Source: Bacteroidaceae bacterium (GTDB taxonomy: Bacteria > Bacteroidota > Bacteroidia > Bacteroidales > Bacteroidaceae). From it: a stretch of 9,878 nucleotides of DNA. The translations under genes were made by a program, and so were the position numbers. The stretch's first letter is position 1. Each line of letters opens with the position of its first letter. Below the pieces are notes generated by a model, which searched no databases, was not told where the DNA came from, and saw nothing but the letters and a program-made list of their open reading frames with translations. This document shows positions 7,301-9,878 of the stretch, one piece after another. The stretch lies in NCBI GenBank assembly GCA_017618515.1, contig JAFZUB010000163.1, positions 1 through 9,878 of the forward strand. Reading direction: 5' to 3'.

Positions 7301-8042
7301 CCCACACGGAGAATAGCACTCGGCGATTGAAGTCGGTGCCGTTGTTGATGCGTCCGTTGGTCTGGAAACCCATATAGCTGTTGAGGGCACCGATAGTCAT
7401 GAAGTAGTCGCATGGATGCTGGTGCTCGCTCAGCACCATGCCCTCCACGTATGCCCAGTCGTAGGCGTTGCCGGATGGAGCCAGCGGGTCGGTAGTGCCA
7501 AAGTCGAAGAGGTGGCTGCCCGTGCCGCCCATATTCGACATTGTAGTGACGGGCAGGGCATTCTCTCTTTGTATTAGGAAATAGTTAATACTGCTGACGT
7601 TTGACGGCTTGTCTATGGTAAACTCCACGCGATAGTATTCGTCGGCGGGAATGTTGATGCTGCCGAAAGCCTCGATGGTTGTTTTCTCTTTCTTGTAAAC
7701 AGTGGTGGTTATAGTGTTTTCGTAGATAATGTCACCGGTATTGACACGAATAATCTTTATGCCGAAGACAGGCATATGCATATAAGCTGGCGTATAGACG
7801 AGGTCGGCGCGGATACGCCCGGGGGCAATGCGCCAATAATATACGATAGTGGCGCCGTTAGACGACCATCCGTTGAGAATCTTATAGTCGGAATTGCTGA
7901 CGGTGTATTTGTCGCCCAGCTGCTCGTAGCGGTGGCTGGCCCACATGGTGTCGATTTTCGCTTGCCATGTTTGCGCGAAAACCTCATTAAATATTGAGCA
8001 CTGGACACTGAGTATTAGCAATAAAATAAGCAACTTTCTCAT
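4350..8042 (-). CDS. Large secreted multidomain protein: DUF3472-like N-terminus, discoidin-like and trefoil-like modules, T9SS-type tail
   Basis: This 1230-residue protein starts with a signal peptide (1-23, ending VFA/Q). Residues about 35-150 form a beta-rich region that may match DUF5077. Residues about 170-440 resemble DUF3472, with NSYMGFQTNG (221-230), NRRVLFSVWDNG (239-250) and many Trp/Gly motifs. Residues about 487-613 look like an F5/8 type C (discoidin) carbohydrate-binding domain, including YVDVYTSDDGKTW (551-563). Two units follow, each a helical FIVAR-like spacer (about 614-682 and 843-907) leading into a beta-trefoil or lectin-like region (about 686-830 and 910-1037). The C-terminus (1204-1230: VFDLHGRKL, then SGIYIKDKKK) matches the tail of Prevotella-type type IX secretion cargo. 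The likely role is surface binding, and perhaps processing, of a polysaccharide or glycan. No catalytic residues can be assigned. It follows cdaA by 21 bp and precedes the esterase by 30 bp. Domain borders are read by eye. Confidence 0.8.
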   Translation of the reverse strand: MRKLLILLLILSVQCSIFNEVFAQTWQAKIDTMWASHRYEQLGDKYTVSNSDYKILNGWSSNGATIVYYWRIAPGRIRADLVYTPAYMHMPVFGIKIIRVNTGDIIYENTITTTVYKKEKTTIEAFGSINIPADEYYRVEFTIDKPSNVSSINYFLIQRENALPVTTMSNMGGTGSHLFDFGTTDPLAPSGNAYDWAYVEGMVLSEHQHPCDYFMTIGALNSYMGFQTNGRINNGTDFNRRVLFSVWDNGNTDEDPDLPEYMQAQVFDYNHEGVSGHGGGEGSSGTIMFKDKPEYWQPDHWVQFLLNVRPENVKITMKDKHGNDSIAEAENTIMTAWYKMDNWPEWQYMASIRASFINQLISGWYSFIENFGGNEGWGKHRVNYRHAFMRSAASGEWYNRNYVNFYPCYTTERPKSEASHGASGTMDNTFFLEYGGYNVHYDSAHYTSLLTDKTCVDTIDLDRLNARIDQALKLANRYNINQGINKASIIYPNSDWTVTSSEGVNPAHSIDASTQTYWTHSGDTHTISYRATDKRVITAFIVTTAAQRCRYVDVYTSDDGKTWALAADSIYMYYTTESEVTLPQPVNTSNIKLVFHGNNNTTSINLHNIVFKGEYDMDDLLAEAKKHIDNQNTFNNYPACDLANLKEVYADGTCTDATALSNALKLLAKDGTLLKYGKVAQKAHVAADNAYMLLGAVGRGYLCATPEGTLTIKEATADGAQAALAVKADVTDPYNNWQILSSEKYTDTYYIYNMGCKKYLCLKDGVATLSAEPYSLNANGMGSQFYLLCNDKDDALSNGKGVLIDPTAEQPISLATRISSTRFYLYNNYYLRPENRATLSLIEEATRSPRLRASAERAGRILALEEGIIGSLADKAEKANIEALYNDGNVADADLTALEQALDNARYVEIDDSHSYYIMPAGQDDSEAKCLTAEAPWLTVTAQEKTSGSQIWTLPAMGSGYRFCSQQQGFDMQSIDNSGNLRIIAADKSFAYQLSQATEGNYYISQASYQPYTISSKTSYVSVQRNTADGVLWKLKPADTYEVKLNAAGVALMYVDFDTYLPEDVSAYIADHVDANGVIKLMQLSDTIPHATPVVLYGAPYATVTFGVGGQKATPYDGANILIGTCLKKTGLPKGTCYTLKTSSNKAVMKTSPVSTSVAENKAYILFAEGLPELDTYTFDFDNPVDAVRKIENSTVRELESQSVFDLHGRKLKDIPSGIYIKDKKKTLRK

Positions 8043-8063
8043 AATAAATATCTTTAACTATTC

Positions 8064-8816
8064 TCAATCTTGTGTAAGCATTGTTTCCATTTCGTCGGGC
8101 GTCACCTTAAGTTGGAACTTGCCGTTGTGTGCTATGGATATATTGCCTGTCTCTTCGGACACGATGATAGCGAGGGCGTCACTCTTCTCCACTATGCCGA
8201 GGGCGGCGCGGTGGCGCAGTCCCAGGCTCTTGGGTATATCGCTGTCGTGGCTCACGGGCAGTATACAGCCAGCGGCTACTATGCGACCGTCGCGTATAAT
8301 CATAGCACCATCGTGGAGCGGTGAGTTCTTAAAGAAGATATTCTGGATAAGGCTGTTGTTTACCTTGGCATCTATTTCCTCGCCCGAGCTGATATATTCG
8401 CGTAGGCCCACGGCGCGCTCCATCACTATGAGGGCGCCCACCTTATCATCGCTCATCTTCTTGCATGCGAGCACGATGGGCATGATATCTTGGTGGCTGC
8501 CCTGCTGGCGATGCTTCCTGCCGAAGATGCGGAAGATGCTGGAACGGCGCGTGCCGATAGTGGAGAAGAAACGGCGTATCTCCTCCTGAAATACTACGAC
8601 GAGGGCAATCAGTCCTATACTGACCACCTTGTCAAAGATGGTGCCGAGCAGACGCATGTTGAATACCTGCGACACCACTATCCATGCGATGATGAAGATA
8701 ATCACGCCCGTAAAGACGTTGGCGGCGTAGGAGCGCTTCATCAGCTTATAGATATAGAACAGCAGTAGCGCAACGAGGATAATATCAATGATATCCTTAA
8801 TGCCTATCGTTATCAT
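8064..8816 (-). CDS. cdaA: Membrane diadenylate cyclase CdaA
   Basis: CdaA condenses two ATP molecules into cyclic di-AMP, a second messenger tied to potassium, osmotic and envelope balance. The 250-residue product has three N-terminal membrane segments (about 8-24, 33-51 and 62-77), then a short basic linker, then a DisA_N cyclase domain (about 110-230). The two catalytic signatures are intact: DGA at 169-171 (LHDGAMII) and RHR at 201-203 (LRHRAALG), so activity is expected. Length matches the usual 250-280. The start at 8816 lies inside the folP end, a 20-bp overlap in another frame, which suggests translational coupling. The folP-cdaA pairing is familiar from Bacteroidetes. The regulator gene cdaR (YbbR domain), which follows cdaA in Firmicutes, is absent here. 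Confidence 0.95.
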   Translation of the reverse strand: MITIGIKDIIDIILVALLLFYIYKLMKRSYAANVFTGVIIFIIAWIVVSQVFNMRLLGTIFDKVVSIGLIALVVVFQEEIRRFFSTIGTRRSSIFRIFGRKHRQQGSHQDIMPIVLACKKMSDDKVGALIVMERAVGLREYISSGEEIDAKVNNSLIQNIFFKNSPLHDGAMIIRDGRIVAAGCILPVSHDSDIPKSLGLRHRAALGIVEKSDALAIIVSEETGNISIAHNGKFQLKVTPDEMETMLTQD

Positions 8817-9642
8817 ATTGCTTATATTTGTTATAGATTTTGATTGTCTCTACGCATTGTCTTACATCGTGCACACGGAGGATGTTGGCCCCGTGCATCA
8901 GCGCCAGCATATTGAGGGCAGTAGTTCCGTTGAGGGCTTCTTGCGGCGTGGTGCCGAGCAGGCGGTAGATCATGCTCTTGCGCGACACTCCCACTAGCAG
9001 GGGGCACTGCAGTTCATGCAGCTCTTCCATGTGTGCCATCAGTTCATAGTTGTGGTCGAGCGTCTTGGCAAAGCCAAAGCCCGGGTCGATGATTATATCA
9101 TTCACTCCCATGTCGTGCAGACGGTTGACACGCTCGCTGAAGTAGAGCATAAGTGTCTCCATGAGGTCATCATAGTGTGGCTCGTCCTGCATAGTCTGGG
9201 GAGTGCCCTGCATGTGCATCAGTATGTAGGGCACATGCAGCGCAGCTACGGTCTGAAACATCTGCGGGTCGAGCTGTCCGCCGGAGATGTCGTTGACAAT
9301 GGCTACACCATACTCTTCCACACACATCTTAGCCACATCGGCGCGGAAGGTATCGACGGAGAGCACCGCTTCGGGCACAGCCTTGGTGATAGCTTTCAGT
9401 CCTAATCGCAGGCGTTCCATCTCCTCCTTGCCACTCACTTCGTCAGCTCCAGGGCGTGAGGAATAAGCCCCCACATCAATGATGTCAGCACCATCCGTAA
9501 TCATCTGGCGCACTCTTTCTACCACCTCATTCTCGCCAGCCACGCGGCTCTCGGCATAGAATGAGTCGGGCGTCACATTGATGATGCCCATCGACCTCGG
9601 AGTGGCGAGGTCAAGAAGTCTGCCGTTGATGTTAATTAACAT
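8797..9642 (-). CDS. folP: Dihydropteroate synthase FolP
   Basis: FolP joins p-aminobenzoate to hydroxymethyl-dihydropterin diphosphate in folate synthesis and is the target of sulfonamides. The product is 281 residues, the normal size. Conserved blocks appear in order: NVTPDSF 22-28, DVGAYSSRPGA 56-66, SVDTF 95-99, NDISGG 117-122, MHMQGTP 142-148, DPGFGFAK 186-193, VGVSRKSM 217-224 and RVHDV 256-260. Every pterin- and diphosphate-binding block looks intact. I see nothing that marks it as an acquired sul gene; the setting is housekeeping. The ATG at 9642 is the first in frame before the conserved core and has no Shine-Dalgarno. It lies 67 bp after the FKBP gene stop and may be the first gene of a new transcript. 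The end overlaps cdaA by 20 bp. Confidence 0.97.
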   Translation of the reverse strand: MLININGRLLDLATPRSMGIINVTPDSFYAESRVAGENEVVERVRQMITDGADIIDVGAYSSRPGADEVSGKEEMERLRLGLKAITKAVPEAVLSVDTFRADVAKMCVEEYGVAIVNDISGGQLDPQMFQTVAALHVPYILMHMQGTPQTMQDEPHYDDLMETLMLYFSERVNRLHDMGVNDIIIDPGFGFAKTLDHNYELMAHMEELHELQCPLLVGVSRKSMIYRLLGTTPQEALNGTTALNMLALMHGANILRVHDVRQCVETIKIYNKYKQYDNDRH

Positions 9643-9664
9643 TGAGATGTGATATTTGATAATT

Positions 9665-9672
9665 GAAATTTA
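9665..9672 (-). promoter_or_regulatory. Possible Bacteroidetes -7 element for folP
   Basis: The minus strand reads TAAATTTC, one base away from the Bacteroidetes -7 consensus TAnnTTTG, about 22 nt before the folP ATG. A TTGG at 9694-9697 lies 21 bp upstream and could be a poor -33 element (consensus TTTG); it sits inside the heptad repeat. Transcription would start near 9658 with a short leader. This is a weak match in AT-rich spacer DNA and may be chance. Confidence 0.22.
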
Positions 9673-9674
9673 TC

Positions 9675-9709
9675 TCTAACCTATAACCAATAACCAATAA
9701 CCTCTAACC
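9675..9709. repeat. Five 7-bp telomere-like tandem units between the FKBP gene and folP
   Basis: Five consecutive heptads fill 35 bp. Each ends in TAACC on the plus strand, preceded by TC, TA, AA, AA and TC in turn. On the minus strand these are GGTTA-type heptads, so the folP leader or promoter region is a G/T-rich repeat. The first and last units are identical, as are the two middle AA units. The array begins one base beyond the FKBP stop codon. Its function is unknown. Confidence 0.9.
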
Positions 9710-9710
9710 T

Positions 9711-9878
9711 TTAATTCCAGGCTGGCAGATTGGTGCCAGCGCGGGCATACTGCACAAGCTCCACGTCAAACACGAGAGTGGAGTATGCTGGTACGTCAGT
9801 GCGGTTGGCATCCTTGTAGCCCAGCTCCTGAGGAATATAGATGCGCCACTTGTCGCCGATATGCATGTGCTGCACTGC
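9711..9878 (-). CDS. FKBP-type peptidyl-prolyl cis-trans isomerase, C-terminal 55 residues only
   Basis: Only the last 55 codons are in the window; the start lies beyond the right edge. The segment MHIGDKWRIYIPQELGYKD followed by VPAYSTLVFDVELV (residues 29-42 of the visible part) is the end of an FKBP fold: the strand and loop leading to the conserved IPxxLAYG-like motif, then the closing beta strand. FKBP enzymes speed proline isomerisation during protein folding; many Bacteroidales copies are exported, but the N-terminus needed to judge that is absent. After the FKBP core there is a short extension, QYARAGTNLPAWN. The stop TAA is at 9711-9713. The family call is good, while subfamily and location are unknown. 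Confidence 0.88.
   Translation of the reverse strand, partial: AVQHMHIGDKWRIYIPQELGYKDANRTDVPAYSTLVFDVELVQYARAGTNLPAWN
9721..9740. other. Inverted repeat at the 3' end of the FKBP gene
   Basis: GCTGGCA at 9721-9727 and TGCCAGC at 9734-9740 are perfect 7-bp inverted copies around a 6-base loop. The hairpin falls in the last ten codons of the FKBP gene. The downstream minus-strand bases (CTGGAATTAAAGG) contain no U-run, so this is not a standard intrinsic terminator. It could slow exonuclease decay, help termination, or be a coincidence of codon choice. Confidence 0.4.

Noticed and set aside
7945..8589. Open frame of 214 codons on the plus strand opposite cdaA and the start of the large secreted gene
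   Set aside because: It spans two well-supported minus-strand genes and their junction, and its Ser/Arg-rich translation is typical of a shadow frame.
8797..9642. Acquired sulfonamide-resistance gene (sul type)
   Set aside because: The protein has an ordinary chromosomal FolP motif set and sits next to cdaA in a housekeeping setting. No integron, insertion sequence or transposase is nearby.
9675..9709. CRISPR-like array or telomere repeat
   Set aside because: Units are only 7 bp and have no spacers, and there are no cas genes. The array is a short simple repeat in a bacterial spacer.

Overview
All nine genes in this window lie on the minus strand, so reading in the direction of transcription runs from the right edge to the left. 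The protein families and the style of the leaders point to Bacteroidetes, most likely Bacteroidales of the Prevotella/Bacteroides kind. The signs are a Prevotella-type C-terminal sorting tail on a large secreted protein, almost no Shine-Dalgarno sequences, short heptad repeats between genes, and the folP-cdaA pair. This placement is inferred from sequence character, not from a database match.

In transcription order: the 3' end of an FKBP-type peptidyl-prolyl isomerase gene (right edge); a 67-bp spacer with five 7-bp repeats; folP (dihydropteroate synthase); cdaA (diadenylate cyclase, overlapping folP by 20 bp); a 1230-residue secreted multidomain protein with a DUF3472-like N-terminal part and a sorting tail; a secreted alpha/beta-hydrolase esterase of carbohydrate-esterase-1/esterase-D type; a 46-bp spacer made almost entirely of a 14-bp tandem repeat; glpA and glpB (anaerobic glycerol-3-phosphate dehydrogenase subunits A and B); thiS (sulfur carrier, overlapping glpB by 20 bp); and thiE (thiamine phosphate synthase), which runs off the left edge.

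The genes are packed closely. No gap exceeds about 70 bp, and no intrinsic terminator with a U-tract was seen. The layout is therefore compatible with one or a few long transcripts that join folate synthesis, c-di-AMP signalling, two exported proteins, glycerol-3-phosphate oxidation and thiamine synthesis. I found no clearly new defence or mobile system. The points most worth a second look are the absence of glpC after glpAB, the thi genes starting inside glpB with no visible TPP riboswitch, a thiE ribosome-binding site formed by the codons for the ThiS Gly-Gly tail, heptad-type repeats acting as gene leaders, and the duplicated architecture of the large secreted protein.
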